Part shown: in pieces, positions 1-13,364 of the stretch
Layout: every line of letters begins with the position of its first letter
How positions within the stretch are numbered: the stretch's first letter is position 1
NCBI GenBank assembly: GCA_036250195.1
Contig: JAVHZZ010000002.1
Location: forward strand, 72,076,252 to 72,140,251
Source of the DNA: Mixophyes australis
Lineage: Eukaryota; Chordata; Amphibia; Anura; Limnodynastidae
Direction of reading: 5' to 3'
DNA: 64,000 nt
Made by a program: the position numbers and the translations under genes
Notes under the pieces: model-generated
Seen by the model: the letters and a program-made list of their open reading frames with translations, nothing else
What the model was told of the DNA's origin: nothing
Databases searched by the model: none

Positions 1-822
1 ATATCTTACACAAGACACTGCAAAAACGTTAATTCATACATTCATCACTTCTCGCATTGACTATTGCAATTCTTCCTCTAAACAGGCTCAAACCCCTACA
101 ATATATTTTGCACGCAGCGGCCAGACTGATTTCACTTGAAAATTGTTATTCCTTAGCTGAGCCACTCTGTCAGTCACTACATTGGTTGCCTGTATTTTAC
201 TGAATCCAATATAAAATTCTTCTACTAACGTATAAGGCCATCAACAAAACTACACCAACATACATCTCCTCACTTGTCTCAAAATATCTTCCAACTCGAC
301 AACTCCATTCTGCACAAGATCTGCGTCTCATCCTCTCATTACATTCTCCCATTCCTGGTTACATGACTTTTTTCGAGCTGCACCCACTCTGTGGAATTCC
401 TTCCCTCTGGTCTACAAACTTTCAAGCATTCTCTGAGATCCCACCTTTTCAGGCAAGCTTATAATATTCCTCAACTCCCCCTCTTAACCTCACTAGGTTA
501 CCCTAATACCATCCTTTACACAATTCACACAAGACAACAATCCTTTGACCCCCTGACCAACATTGCTGTGTGCATAGATCATATAGCATACGAATCACTT
601 TTTACTTTTACAATCTAGCAGCACCAATATGCAATATGTAGATTTAACCACATGTATCTGACTCCCATTGACCTATAGATTGTAAGCTTGCGAGCAGGGC
701 TCTCTTACCTCTACGTCTGTTTTACCCAGTATTGTTTATTACTGTTTGTCCCCAGTTATACAGAGCTACAGAATTTGCTAAATAACTGTTGATGATGATG
801 ATGAAGATGATGATGATGATGG
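1..822 (+). repeat. L2-clade LINE, 3' end fragment
   Basis: The plus strand reads as the C-terminal part of an L2-type reverse transcriptase followed by its 3' tail. Recognisable pieces are SRIDYCN near 55-75, HWLPVFY then a stop near 180-200, KILLLTYKAINKTTPTYISS near 210-270, and LPSGLQTF with LRSHLFRQAY at about 400-460 in a different frame. It ends with the usual tail (TTGTAAGCTTGCGAGCAGGG near 680) and a GAT trinucleotide run at about 790-822. Stops and at least one frameshift make it a dead copy. Its 5' part lies outside the window or is missing. Confidence 0.8.
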
Positions 823-2060
823 ACACTAGTTTCTAATTTTTCGAATTAAAAATGTTGGGAGATATGATTAAGTAACTGTATATGGTACCACGCTGTGGAG
901 GAATTTTTTTCAGCTTGACAAATAGCCAAACTCTTTCATGCATCAAGCATAGGGATTTACAGGGTCAAAATGCTTCTCTGAGCAAATCACCATAGCAGTC
1001 TCCTGTGGGAAGAGTTGTTCATGTAATTGTTAGAATTAACTGTCAGATGGATAGGACTAGGATGATCAGCAAATGGACTCCAGCTAAGTACAAAATGATC
1101 TGATCTTGTGTACAGAACAGGCATAGACAAATCAAACCAGTTCCCTTATCTAGGTTCAACCTGACACATGTCAAGTGTACCTATCTGGAAATCCAGCCCT
1201 CGGTCTTTGTATAGTGGTTCTGTTTGTTTTAGGTGTGTTTGACTAAAGCAATTAAAAACAATATAATTGTACAGTTCCATCTGTCTGTCCATATGTACAT
1301 CATTAATAAGCTCTCGGTAGGACATCATTCTGAAATTTTTCAGCAACATTCTAATCGTAGCTCGAGAACAACGGCTGTAAAGCAAAATGTTGTCTTTGAT
1401 CTATACGATCACGTTTGCTGTTGCAGTGCATATGACTCTATGCACAGACAGAAGGGAGGTGGTTGCATTGCACTCTGTTAATATTGGAAACCAGTTCCTC
1501 CTGCATCTCTCTGCTTATAAAATTTTCAAATAATGTGGTCAAACATTAACCTGGGGAGGCAGCTTGCCATTGTATTGGAATTTGATATGTGCGTGTGTTT
1601 CTTTCTCATGTTTTCTCAGCTGCCTAGGGAGATGAAAATATGCATCTTGCAGCCTTTGTGTGTTGCGTGCTGTTTGTTCGGTGTTGCGCACTCCTTTGTG
1701 CACTGGTATATGAAGGAGGCACAGGTGCTCTCATCACCCCGCACTGCTGCACGTGCTTAGAAGAATGGGAACTTAAGCACACACAGGAGACACACATTTC
1801 AATGTAAAAGATTGCGAGTAGCTCTTGGAAAAATACAGTGTAGATGGGATTTTTATCTTTATACCTTGGATTTGAAATGCACAGGCTCACAGCTTTTCTT
1901 GTTTGCTGGTATGTACAGAAAACATTTTTTTTGTATGGAAGTCAGTTACAGACATAAGATTTGGGCAATAAATTTTGCTCACCAAAAAAAAAAAACAACT
2001 ACAAAACCTCAGAACTAATGTTAAAGCTGAGCTTGATCTTAAAGGTACAGTACATCATTT
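823..2060. other. unassigned sequence
   Basis: I see no gene or recognisable repeat here. The short open frames have no domain, splice or codon support. A run of A is present at about 1985-1996. Confidence 0.4.
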
Positions 2061-2401
2061 GGGCAGTACGGTGGCTTAGTGGTTAGCACTTCTGCCCTAC
2101 AGTACTGGGGTCATGAGCTCAATTACCAACCATGGCCTTATCGGTGAGGAGTTTGTATGTTCTCCCTGTGTTTGCATGGGTTTCCTCCGGGTGCTCCGGT
2201 TTCCTCCCACACTCCAAAAACATACTGGTAGGTTAATTGGCTGCTAACAAATTGACCCTAGTCTGTGTGTCTGTCTGTTTGTGTATGTATTAGGGACTTT
2301 AGACTGTTAGCCCTAATGGGGCAGGGACTGATGTGAGCCAGTTCTTTGTACAGCCCTGCGGAATTAGTGGCGCTATATAAATAAATGGTGATGATGATGA
2401 T
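2061..2401 (+). repeat. V-SINE, near full length
   Basis: The head is tRNA-like: GGGCAGTACGGTGGCTTAGT carries an A-box-like motif, and a B-box-like stretch (AGCTCAATTACC) follows. The middle is the conserved vertebrate SINE central domain (TTTCCTCCGGGTGCTCCGG, then CCAAAAACATACTGG). The tail is L2-like (CTGCGGAATTAGTGGCGCTA, TATAAATAAA) and ends in GATGATGATGA. It is the most complete plus-strand copy besides the one at 45,207. No clean target-site duplication was found. Confidence 0.85.
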
Positions 2402-2410
2402 TTAAAGTGA

Positions 2411-2715
2411 GGAGAAAATCCAGCTAAAGGGTGAAAAACACTGGACAAATCATATTACAATGCAAGGGGTACAAATGCAATTTTATTTTGCATACAGGAT
2501 AATTACTGCCTGCTTTTGCATGTACAAATACACAAACACAAATACAAATACACAGAACACAAATACAGGGCAGATTTATCTTAGTACTGTGTTTTTTAGA
2601 GTTGAGCTAGAATGCCTTGACTCTTCCCAACTCTAAATCTGTTTACACAGTTTAAATTTGAAATGCTGTCTATTAGGGAGTCCACAGAGGGTGGCAATGC
2701 AAAACGAAGTAAGAG
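2411..2715 (+). repeat. degraded MITE of the 12,061/16,136 family
   Basis: It shares the interior order of the better copies at 12,061 and 16,136: GGACAAATCATATTACAATG, then CAAGGGGTACAAATG, TTTTATTTTGCAT, a decayed ATGCC..CCCAACT..AAATCTG block and a TTTAAATTTGAAA block. The ends are too worn to define. Confidence 0.55.
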
Positions 2716-5700
2716 GGGCAAGTAACACACATAACACCTGTAATTGTTCAAAGGAGCATGTGGATATCCTGACAAAAACACATTATCCTAGGGCAACAAC
2801 GCCATATGCATGCCATGGTACCGTTAGCTCCACAAACTCTCCAACAGTCTCTAGAAGAGTTGGGGTAGATCGAGAGTAGGCAGGCGGGAACCAGATAAAA
2901 GATCTTATAAGCATTTTCTTTCATTCTTACGCAGATTGAATTCTTGCCAATTCTGCCTCTGATTTTGGTCCATTCCTCTATCTCTAAGGTCTCCCCATGT
3001 CTTCATCCCATATGAGGATCCTTCTCAGATTGACTATGTGTGGTTAGGAGGAGGCAAAAGGTGGATATCAAGCTCTTAGTGTTAAATTTAGTAGGACAAA
3101 ATGATTCCAGAGTAGTTGGTTGTGTCATTGTTCTCAATGTTGGGTTGAGTTATATAAGTGTTGGAATTGTAGGAACTGGGAGAAGTGATCTCTAGGGAGA
3201 TTCAAGCAATCTTGAAGTTCTATAGAAATGTAGGGTGGCTATATTAGACATAAACCTGATATTATATCTAGTCCAAGGTTCAAAGGATCTATGTTCTTGT
3301 GGGGGAAGAAAAGCTAAATTATTCTAGTGTGGCATAAATGTATCAATTGATATGCTCGAATATTGTAATCCCATATGGTCAAAGTAAAGTGGGTTGTAGG
3401 TAGAAGTTTCAGGAGTGGGGTCTCTCCTTGAGAGAGATCCAGAGTAGAGAGTATGTTGAGTAGATTCCCATTAGGTCAGCCTCAACATCTATCCATAGTC
3501 TAGCATGGGTTAGAGTGGAAGAGCAGAGACTTTGTTGAGCAGCAAGAAAAAGTCACAGGAATTATAGCAGGTAAGTAGGCGTCAAAGCAGGTTCCGTAAC
3601 CAGTGATGTGTATTAGCTCAGGAAGTCCTAAAAAGGACAGTTACATACTAGTTTGAGGTACTAGTGATATCCAGATAGTACAGATGGAATAATACTAATC
3701 CATGGTCAAACAGTGTGCTTTTTATACAGATTTACACAGATTTACACAGATACCTTGGCAGGAGGTAATCCAGCCTCCAGCCCTTCTAACTAATCCAGGT
3801 GCTTCATGCAGCCTGCCCATAAATCAGCCTGGAGGGGTTAACCACCTTTTTACATTACTGCTAGCAGCACCACTACATCCAAGGTTTTCTATTGAATGCT
3901 TACCATCAGGATATAACATTTCTCTAATCTTGCTTTGAACGCAATTTAACTTGCAAAATTCACATTAATCTGTGATCACTTGCATAGGGAGTCTACCAGC
4001 AAGTATAATTATCTCCTCCTCGCTTTTGGGCTTCACAGACATTTTGGCCACTCAGCGAGGAAAACGTCTAATTAACATGAGATTACATGTCTCCAGAAAG
4101 ATTGCAAAACCCAAACATGACATATTGTCTTAGAAGTCAATACATTTCCACACATACCAATATAAAAAGATAAGTACATTTGCAATGATATACAGAGGTG
4201 CACTGCACTTCTAATTAAAATAAATATCTACAATAAGTTAGTACTACGTGATCCAGCCACAAATAAGATATTTATAAGTGATCCAGCTACAATCAGTTTA
4301 TCCCAGTCTGTTAGATTTTGTTTATGGATTCAAATAGGATTGGCAAATTTGCATTTAGAGTTGGTGATAATTTGTAGTGAGGAAACACCTAAATATTTAT
4401 TTTGTGGGCCTGCCATCTAAAGTTATAATTTTGTTGGATGAGCTGTTGCTTTTGGGGTAGAAGGTTTAAAAATAATTCTTTGGACTTACCTGAGTTTATT
4501 TTAAGGTTTTTTTTTTAATTCTCCATACTGGCATATTTCTTCAAATAATGAAGGAAGTGATCTTAAAATGAATATAACATAATCTGCACAGAGAGAATTT
4601 TATAATCATGCGAGCCTCGGATTCCTATTATATTTTGATTCCTTTATATTTTGGCAGCCAATGGTTCCATCATAGAAGCAGGAATTAATGTACTTTGATG
4701 TATGCTTCAGAATTCTGCTCTATATCACCTGGTGTTGATTGTTTATCCAGAGCTGCCTGGTGTTACAGATGGGCAGTCAACCTTTTTGTTTATTCCCCGA
4801 TTACAAGTGACACAGATCTTAAATGATTGGCTAAACTCTTTTGGCTAGAAAGGACTATATTTGGATCACTCAAAGTTTTTGGTATAATCCTTATGGGAAA
4901 TGTACTAATCCACTTTTGAGAAGGCCTCTGCATAAATTTGTAACCACTGGAATCATGTCAAAGACATATACAGAAACCTATGAGGAACCTATGGAGATTG
5001 TATGTCCCCAAGGAATTAATATACCATAATCATATTTCATATACATATGTGTGGAAAAATCATAATATGTTTAGTGGAATTAATGCTATTTCTCTGCTAT
5101 GTTCTAGAAGAGAGTTAATAATAATATATTTGTAGAACCCATGCCAGCTATTGCTGTGATGTCACAGAAGGGTTTGGGCAAGAAAGCACAATATTTTAAA
5201 AGTGATTATATTATCTTAGAAATTGTCAGTTTTTTGGCATCAGTCTTCTACTGATGAATTGTCTCTTTTTGGTTCAGTCAGGGAGAAACTAAAGATTTCC
5301 TAAGAGTGTCAGCTCTTAAACTAAATGTTTGTGGTGGCCGGACTTTTATGTTTAACAGTGAGAGTGAGATATAATTTTGCAGGACTTTAGTCATTTTTAA
5401 CCTGACCAGGTGGTTTTCATTTCAATAACCCTTTCACACCCACATGTCTCACATACCCAGGTAGGTCTTCTTGTGGCAAACTTATGGCCTCAGTGCTGTG
5501 AGGTAGAAATACTAACCAATGTTACACAATGCTGCCTATTGCCAAGTATATTAAATAGCCCAAATTGTAAGTGTGTAGATCTAATTTCCAGCTACATTAT
5601 ACAATCCCATTGAACAAATTCCTCATAGCACAGACCTACGGTTGCCTACAGAACATTTCTCCCCATATATTTTAGCTATTTTTTTTAATTCTGTTTCTTC

Positions 5701-5968
5701 TCCATTGCAGTTAGAGAGGAATGTGTTGTTACATTAATAAATGCTCAGTAGCTCTTCCTGCTGATCTTACTTGCACGTTTAGCACAGTGCTTCGTGAAGC
5801 ATGCTTTGCTTATCCTCTGAACCAGAGTTGCAAAATCTTATGTAAACTCAGCAAGCACCATTTTTGTTTTAGTAAAAAAAAAATCTCAATGTTGCCTTGG
5901 GGTAATCATCCCTCCATCCAATGCTTTATGACATTGTCTCAGCTATTGTACACAGTACAGAGTTAGTT
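2716..5968. other. unassigned AT-rich sequence
   Basis: No exon, RNA gene or named repeat could be supported over these 3.2 kb. The stretch at about 2,930-4,300 has a base composition and density of short words that could belong to an old, decayed retroelement, but I find no protein motif, LTR pair or tail to prove it. Confidence 0.35.
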
Positions 5969-6298
5969 TGATCATCATCATCATCACCATTTATTTATAT
6001 AGCGCCACTGATTCCGCAGCGTTGTACAGAGAACTCACTCACATCAGTCCTGCCCCTTTGGAGCTTACAGTCTAAATTCCCTAATATACACACACACACA
6101 GACAGAGAGAGAGACTAAGGTCAATTTTGATAGCAACCAATTAAGCTACCAGTATGTTTTTGGAGTGTGGGAGGAAACCGGAGAACCCGGAGGAAACCCA
6201 CGCAAACACGGGGAGAACATACAAACTCCACACAGATAAGGCCATAGTCGGGAATTGAACTCATGACCCCAGCGCTGTGAGGCAGAAGTGCTAACCAG
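5969..6298 (-). repeat. V-SINE, 5'-truncated
   Basis: Read on the minus strand it shows the SINE central domain (plus strand GGAAACCGGAGAACCCGGAG) and the L2-like tail (plus strand TATATAGCGCCACTGATTCC), with the ATC repeats of its 3' end at 5,969-5,985. The tRNA-like head stops at GTGCTAACCA, so the first 15-20 bases are missing. A CA/GA-rich stretch occurs at 6,087-6,115. Confidence 0.85.
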
Positions 6299-6759
6299 CA
6301 TGGAGGATGTAATTAACAATGTAACTTTCAGTGTGTGAAAAACTGTTAGGTATTGTAATCCATTAATTGGAAATGTGTATTACATAATATAGAATAAGCC
6401 ATAAGGTATAATTGATTAATGTGTCTTACCCCCTTCACAAGCAAAACATGGAATTATTGTGCTCTATACATCAAAATACATCAAAAATGTACTTTGCTTT
6501 CAGTGACACAGATACAGGGAAGATTCGCAATATTTGTCCTGTAGTGTATATGAGAGCTGGTGTGTGCTCTCACAGGAAGCAATGATTCCTGCTGTATATT
6601 GATTACATGCACACAGTGACTGAAATGCTGTGGTACTTGGAGACATTGCTAAATACAACCATTTTATTCTTTTCAAGCCTACTCTTGTACATTTTCCAGA
6701 GAAAAATAAATGTAGTTGTAGTGCTAACCTATTATTTTCTATGCACTAAAAGACACAGA

Positions 6760-7310
6760 GGGCCTGATTTACTAAGGAATGGAAAGTGAGCGCAATTAGA
6801 GCTTTTTAAATTGGACGTTAATTGTAGGCAGATATGGCTATGTTCAAGTACAGACAGAACACACTGCAGGATACACACAATGCTTATATATACACATCAG
6901 AATGTACAAAGAAAGAAAAACATATTAAATAGATTATCACCTGCTCATAATATAATCATTAACAAAAATATATATATTTTTTTAACATGAAATACATATA
7001 TCAGGATATTATTAATGCCTACTGTATGCATATTTACAGTTGCTCTTACTTGCACAAGTATCAATAAGCACTTACACTGTCCTACAGCTGGTGCAAGTGG
7101 TGTGGCCAACAATCATGTGTCTCAGAGATGCCCAGAGGTTGAATGGGACGGACGGGCGTGTGCTCAGCCTTGGCACGCCCTTACTGTACATTGCCTATGT
7201 GCATGGACTAGGTTGGTTAATCTCAATCTTCCTCATCTGCAATTTTATTAGAAGGGATGCAGCAGTTTCAGGATCAGTTTCAGGGTTTAGACTAATATGA
7301 AAAGCAAAGA
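6760..7310 (+). repeat. DNA transposon related to 13,060-14,395
   Basis: The left end GGGCCTGATTTACTAAGGAA resembles the terminal repeat of the 12,061 family. The interior, from about 6,845, aligns with 13,085-13,365 and again with 14,125-14,290. Shared words include TATCAGGATATTATTAATGC with TATCAGGATGTTATTAATAT, AGAGATGCCCA, and CACGCCCTTACTGTACATTG. The right end is not clear. Confidence 0.5.
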
Positions 7311-7616
7311 CCATATGTGATTTTTTTGATTCTCCTAATTAATTTTAATATGCAGACATTATAGCAGGGGAACCCGCTGCCCCTGTCACATTGTCACCAG
7401 TCCAGACTGTCATAGCCAAGGAAGGGATGGCAAATTTTTTGCCCGGGGGGCAAGATTCAACTCAGCCGCCTATTAGGAACATTCTAAATGACAAAAATGC
7501 AGTTTGCCCGGTAGCCCAGCCCAAGGTAGCCAACTATGGGACTGGCCCAGGGGGGCAGATGCCAGGGGCAACCTTCCCAGCCTGCCCCTGGTCATCGTCT
7601 AGTGTGCTGGATGCAT
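7311..7616. other. unassigned, locally G/C-rich
   Basis: No gene is visible. GCCCGGGGGGCAAGATTCAA near 7,441 and the GC-rich stretch to about 7,610 look like part of a nonautonomous DNA transposon, but no terminal repeats were identified. Confidence 0.3.
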
Positions 7617-7730
7617 CCTCCCCCCCCTGCAATGCTGTGAGTGCTGGTTGCAGCTCCCCCCTTCCCCCGCATTGCTGTGAGTGCTGGTTGCAGATCCCCC
7701 CTTCCCCCGCATTGCTGTGAGTGCTGGTGA
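7617..7730 (+). repeat. 40-bp tandem repeat, about 2.8 copies
   Basis: The phrase ATTGCTGTGAGTGCTGGTTG recurs at 7,631, 7,671 and 7,711 (40-base spacing), separated by CCCCCCTTCCCCCGC. Open frames across it are a by-product of the repeat. Confidence 0.8.
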
Positions 7731-10700
7731 TGGAAGCACTTTTGGGGTGTGCATAGTTTTTAATAACAATTATTTTTTAAACCTTTTATTTTGCATCTGC
7801 GCTGATCATCATCATCATCGGCACTAGACCACCTGCAGCCCAGATACTGTTCTTGATAGGTGCCTATGTCCAGGTCTACACTTGTAAATAGGTGGAAGAC
7901 AGTAGTGATGAAGGTGGACATTGAACGTAACGTAACATAACAGCATCCTGATAATTCTGTGCAACGAACAGATAAATAAGATAACATCCTGATGGAAATG
8001 AGTTAGGCATGTAGACATAGGTTAGTTTCTTGTTTTGTTTATCATTATTCTTAAAATAATGGCAGTTATGCCGCCAATATGTCATTCATCTCTTGCTGGT
8101 CTTAGCAGCATTCTCAGACTGCACAAAGGAATTCTGATACATCCAAAAAATTGTCCCCCATGGAACAAACCATTATCTCAAATTTATTTAGTACCAGAAA
8201 TTTCTGATTTGTATTTTGCTTATAAATTTGTAAATATTATCCGTGTCTCTAACATGAAAAAAAATCACATTAGGGTTACCAACATCTTACTTTTATTCTT
8301 ATATAAATATATGCCTATAAATATTGTGTCATACAGATAGTAAAATTAAATATATTTATACATTCATTAATGAAATGATACATTTTTCCAGCACTGGGCA
8401 AGTTTCATATAATTTATATATGGGAAACTCTTTATAAGGAAGGTCAGTTAATCCAAACATTTAGTAGCTTTCTTGTCTTCTTGTTTTTATCCTTGTTTAT
8501 TTTTTCCCTTTCTTTTCCCTGGCCCTTAATTTGTATCACTTGACCTATGATCGGATTCCTGGTGTTGGATTTAATACAATTCCCTTGTTTGTTACACCAG
8601 TGCTGTGTGTCTAAACACTAAATATGATTGACATTATCTTCTTCAGACAAAATGATTTTCTCTTCTTCTGATTGGTCCTTACCCAGGGGAGGTTCAAAGG
8701 ATAGAGGAAATGCTTGTTGAATTTAGTAACAGCTGTAAGTATTTTACATTATTATTCATTGATGGTTTGTAATGCCTGTAAAGCGAGGTATGGGAAGTTT
8801 CTTTGTTGACGAGTTCACCTCATATGTTAGCCAGAATATTTCAAGCTGGACCCTGAATGCACAAGAATGTCTCCTTATACACTATGTTCTGTTGGGCTCG
8901 ATCATTAAGACTGATCTGTTCTCAGGGGCTATAAGGTAATGATTTGCTATGAATAGCAGAAGGACCACCAGCACTCTGCATGACTGCTGTCCCTGCGTTT
9001 CATGTGGTAAGACACTTATCTGCTATGCCCACATGCTGGTGATCAGGATTCGATTAAAATACTGTGGTCATGTAATAAAGGCTATGGAAGGAAATGGGAG
9101 AATTTGGGGGAACAACGATAAGGCAATGAGTGGAAAAACAACAAGGAAATTAGAAAGGGAGAGATGAAGGGAGGTTTTGAGAAATACTTTCATGTCAAGA
9201 GAAAACAATTCTCACCGGCGATAAAGTTCATTTAATGTTTGCTCAGATAATGAGTTTGCTGTGGTCCTTTTCATCTCTGCATTTTATAATATATACATTA
9301 ATGCAACTCTTCTGGCAATGCTGTAGAAGGATAGTTTCAGATTACTTGAAATCTTCATGTGACAGGTGGCATAGGGATTAATGATGGCTGTGATTCCCTA
9401 CTTATATAGCAGTGTACTACTTATATACCGTCACCAAACCTGACCAGCTTACTACATGAGCAGGGGTTTGGAAGGTACTTTCTACCCTACTAGTCTGTGA
9501 TCAGTAACAAACAGAGAAGCCGAAGTAAATTGTATATATTTACAAGTTGACAATGTGCAATTATATGAACTAATAACTTTTATTTTTCCCTCCTCATTAG
9601 TAACATCAACATGTACGTTCCAAATTCACAGAAGACCATTTACGTACCAGAAATAATGTGGATCGCCTATCTTGCCTATTGGTCTGCCAGGTCGGTACAC
9701 AATCTTTGTCTACTTTTCGGTGTTTGTCTACACCAGGGTTGCCAAGCCTTGATACTATTCTTTATTAATGATTTTATAAATATACTTACAAACAACATTT
9801 TTTACTGACACTTTACATAAGCAAGAGAGTTAGTGGGAATACAGTGTTCCCGTTCTATTGGCGAGCTCGTCTCATTCCACATTTGGGCATAAATGTTTCC
9901 AGTCCTACCCCCAACCACACTATACAGTGGAATGAACGGACCACAACCACCCCAGCTCTGTTCATAGACTATACATTCTGTGAAGTGAAAATTTACAAAT
10001 ACGGTACCAATGCGGAAGCAAAAGCAGGATTGGAACATTGTATCCTCGGAATATCCCACTTCTGTGAAACAGACACAAAACCCTGATTTCACTTATCTCC
10101 AATTCAGGCCCAAAACTACCTACTTGGTGCAGGATATGTGTAGTGTAACAGTGTCATTTACTGAACTTTGTTTGTCAACCTTTTGTCACATAAATGCTGC
10201 TCATTGAGACCTCACTTATGTCTTACATTTGTAATGACAGTAAGAGCAAATCACGGCTACCTTAATTTCAGGTAACACAACTCTATATCTAGTTTTTTTT
10301 TTATTTATGTGCACATATTAAGGACATCTGCCTAGATGGGATACTCTGTATAAGGTCCAACTACAGTCACGTCCAAGGTGCTGTAAAAATCTTTTTTGTA
10401 CAGCTGCAGAGACTCTGCCGATGGCCACCAACACAGGAAGACTATCAGGACTGCACACGCTCCACCCTTTGACATTGATTAGAACATCTTCACCCATATT
10501 ACAAAGTCTCAGTTTGCATTTATGTATACCAGCTGCTATACTGCATTCTCCAGGAGCCTGTTCCTCGCAGCAGAAGGGGCTCCCCCACACAATCCATGCC
10601 CTGCTATTTCCCTAACCTGTGTGTGTCCATACAAACAAAAATATGTGTATAATGTCACAAAAAACAAGAAGTGGCTTTTACAATCTTATTTCGAGTTTAT

Positions 10701-10780
10701 AAAAGATCCCTATAGAGTTTATAATCTCACATGTGTCAAAGAATGTGGAAGAGCAGCTCATTTTGTTAGCACAAATGAGC
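7731..10780. other. unassigned sequence
   Basis: Three kilobases with no supported gene. Overlapping frames on both strands at about 9,802-10,092 are the longest but show no family signature or splice context. GAT/ATC trinucleotide runs (7,805-7,820) and short A/T runs are the only repeats noted. Confidence 0.35.
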
Positions 10781-11049
10781 CATACTTACCTACTATCCCA
10801 GAATGTCCATGAGACTCCTGGTTATGTCTCCCGGACTCCCGGGAGAGCATCCAATTCTCCCGCATCCTGTCCCCGACGGACCTCAATAATGCGATTCATG
10901 GCAAACCACTCCCCACAACAAAATTATAATTTTGACGTGGGGCGGGGCCAAAATTATGCAATCCACCATGCCCTGCCCTTTTCCGCCCTCCCATCACACC
11001 CCTCCTCCGGGATCTCCCGGATGGAGACAGCAAAAAGTAGGTTAGTATG
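10781..11049. mobile_element. hAT-type MITE (CATACTTGCC family)
   Basis: The termini are CATACTTACCTAC and GTAGGTTAGTATG, an inverted pair. The flanks AAATGAGC and AAATGAAT match at 6 of 8 positions, fitting a worn 8-bp hAT target duplication. The interior carries the family words CCCGGACTCCCGGGAGAG and GGGGCGGGGCCAAAATTATG. It has no coding capacity. Confidence 0.8.
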
Positions 11050-12060
11050 AAATGAATCGATTATGTCAACATCGGAAACAAGAACATGCCACTTTTCTGC
11101 TTGCTGGCAGTGCATGCTGGGAATTGTAGTTTTCTAGCAGTTTGTGATCCACTGGTTGAATTTAGCTGCAAAAGGGGCTGTGGAGGTTCTCAAGCAAGAA
11201 AAGCCTTAGATGACAACATTCATGTCAAAATGTATTTATGAACAATTTGAAACGATTGCTTGGGGAAATGCATCACATTTGTTTAAAATAATCCTGACAA
11301 GTAATCATATGGAATATCACCTGCTGTTGTATTGGTGCTATGATTGTTATTGATTGTGTTTTACCTTGAGAGAACACAAGTGTAGGTTGTATTGGAGTTG
11401 TGTCATGTTTGTCTCTCGTGTCTAGTGGTTTATAGCTGTAAAACATGTATCAACTGTACATGGGGTGGGTGCAGGCCCTTTCAGAGGTTCGCATAAGAAG
11501 AATTTAAAATGTGTTAATTAAAACAATATCTGTTGAATCTATACAAGCACGAGCATTGTAATAAAAAAAAAAATTGCTGGAATTAACTTACCTAACGCAC
11601 CAATTCTGAAATTTCTCGAGTAAACGTTCAACATCAAACAGCTCAGTCCAGTCTCCTAATTATAAACAACCTATTGCCTTGAAAAGTTGCCGGTCACTCA
11701 CATGGGCACATCGCAAGGACAAGTGACGTTCTCAATTAACACGTTTAGTCTCAAGGTTTGAACTTTTATTACTTGAAAACTGCTAAATCAGCAAATAAAT
11801 ATATTTGAAAATAAAAGTCAGAACACCAAAAAATAATACGTTGGAAAATTCTGAGGCCCCTTGCCAGTCTGAGGCCTGGGAAATCTCCCCCTTAATCCTC
11901 TGTCCCCCTATCCTGTGGTAGGACTTGGGTGGAAGAGAAGATTTAGAGATGACAAGGGACTAGACTGATAAATTTATGGAGTACGCAAGTGTTATATTTC
12001 CCATCAAATATTATTTAAGGCTGTTTTTGTGATGTAGTTGGTTATGACTGTTTAGTCTAT
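11050..12060. other. unassigned, one small repeat relic
   Basis: GCATGCTGGGAATTGTAGTT near 11,112 is the core of a palindromic hAT MITE family whose complete member lies at 62,518-62,664. Nothing else is recognised. Confidence 0.4.
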
Positions 12061-12378
12061 GGGCCTGATTCATTAAGGACAGTAAGTCAAAAAAATGAGT
12101 AAGTCTTCTCCTGGACAAAATCATGTTACAATGCAAGGGGTGTAAATAGTTTATTATTTTGCATATAAGTTAATACTGGATATTTTTTAATCTAGCACAC
12201 ACATAATTGATAACTTTATTTTTACACTGACATTTTAAGTTACTCTAGGACATGCCCTACCCCAACTATAAATCTGTCCCCACATTTTAAATTTACCTCC
12301 CCCTCCAGTGCAACATGGTTTTGCCAAGGTACAAAGTTACTCCTTTATTTGTTTTACTTTCCTTAATGAATCAGTCTC
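12061..12378. mobile_element. MITE with GGGCCTGATTCATTAAGGA ends
   Basis: The left end GGGCCTGATTCATTAAGGAC faces the right end CCTTAATGAATCAGTCTC as an inverted repeat, and TAT lies on both sides, compatible with a 3-bp target duplication (Harbinger-like, inferred). The interior is shared with 16,136, 26,340, 60,490 and 62,975: GTTACAATGCAAGGGGTGTA, then TCTAGGACATGCCCTACCCC and CAACTATAAATCTGT. Confidence 0.8.
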
Positions 12379-12731
12379 TATATGTGTTCTGCATATAAAT
12401 CCCTAAAACATACTACGTATGACAACCATACGTGGTAAATTGCTTCATATTGAGCAAAAAAGGAGAAGATTATTATCTTACAGGTACTTTGTATAAAAGT
12501 TATTACATTGTTTTTAATGATAAATTGATGATTAAGTGGCACTGTTGTACTAAGGTCTATGAATGATACATCCTAAATTATAATGTTCGTTGGGCAAGTA
12601 CTGCAGCTCCAGTTAATGCAAATAGTTATATATTAGCAGACATAATGGGCAAAAATGTCATGTATGTTTTTTCACAAACGCATGTAAACCAGGTTTACTC
12701 CGTACATCCGTATTCAGCTACCAGCGGATCT

Positions 12732-13015
12732 CAGTGGCGGATCCAGAGGGGGGCGATAGGGGCGATCGCCCCCCCTAGCAGACACTTGCTGCCAACGGCT
12801 GCACAGTATGTGCAGGTCCGTCCAGCCGTGACAGGCAGGGACAGTGTGCTGCCCGGCTGCTCTGATTGTGTTTACAATCAGAGCAGCCGGGCAGCACACT
12901 GTCCCTGCCTGTCACGGCTGGACGGACCTGCACATAGTGTGCAGCCGTCGGCAGCCTAAGATTTTAGAAAGGGGCGGGGCCTAAATCGCCAGGGGTACAG
13001 TAGTTTTCTGAAGAA
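12732..13015. mobile_element. hAT-like foldback MITE (CAGTGGCGGATCC family)
   Basis: It begins CAGTGGCGGATCCAGAGGGG like the complete member at 39,026-39,340. It contains two arms of about 70 bases around TGATTGTGTTTACAATCA that are almost perfect inverted complements, so the centre folds into a long hairpin. The right end is approximate and no target duplication was found. Confidence 0.7.
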
Positions 13016-13364
13016 ACGTCCGTTGTTGAATATGGGTCTAGGTATGATCTGCATATACAGCACTGGGCTTATTAAGACAGAAACATCACACTGGAGGATA
13101 CGTACAATACATATGTTCAATATAAAATCCGATTAGACTGAAGATAAGAAAAAATATTCAATTATTGTCACCTGTTAATTGTTAATAATGTAGTTATTAA
13201 TGAAAAATCATTAAAAAAAATCTTTATTTATAATTTTTCTTTTACATAAAATACACTTATCAGGATGTTATTAATATCTACTGTGCATATAATGCATTTT
13301 ACAGTTGCTCCTGATTGCAGACACATGTTCTAGCTGCATACACAGCCGCCATCACCATCACTTG

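Noticed and set aside
2930..4300. Possible decayed LTR retroelement
   Set aside because: No LTR pair, primer site or protein motif could be found.
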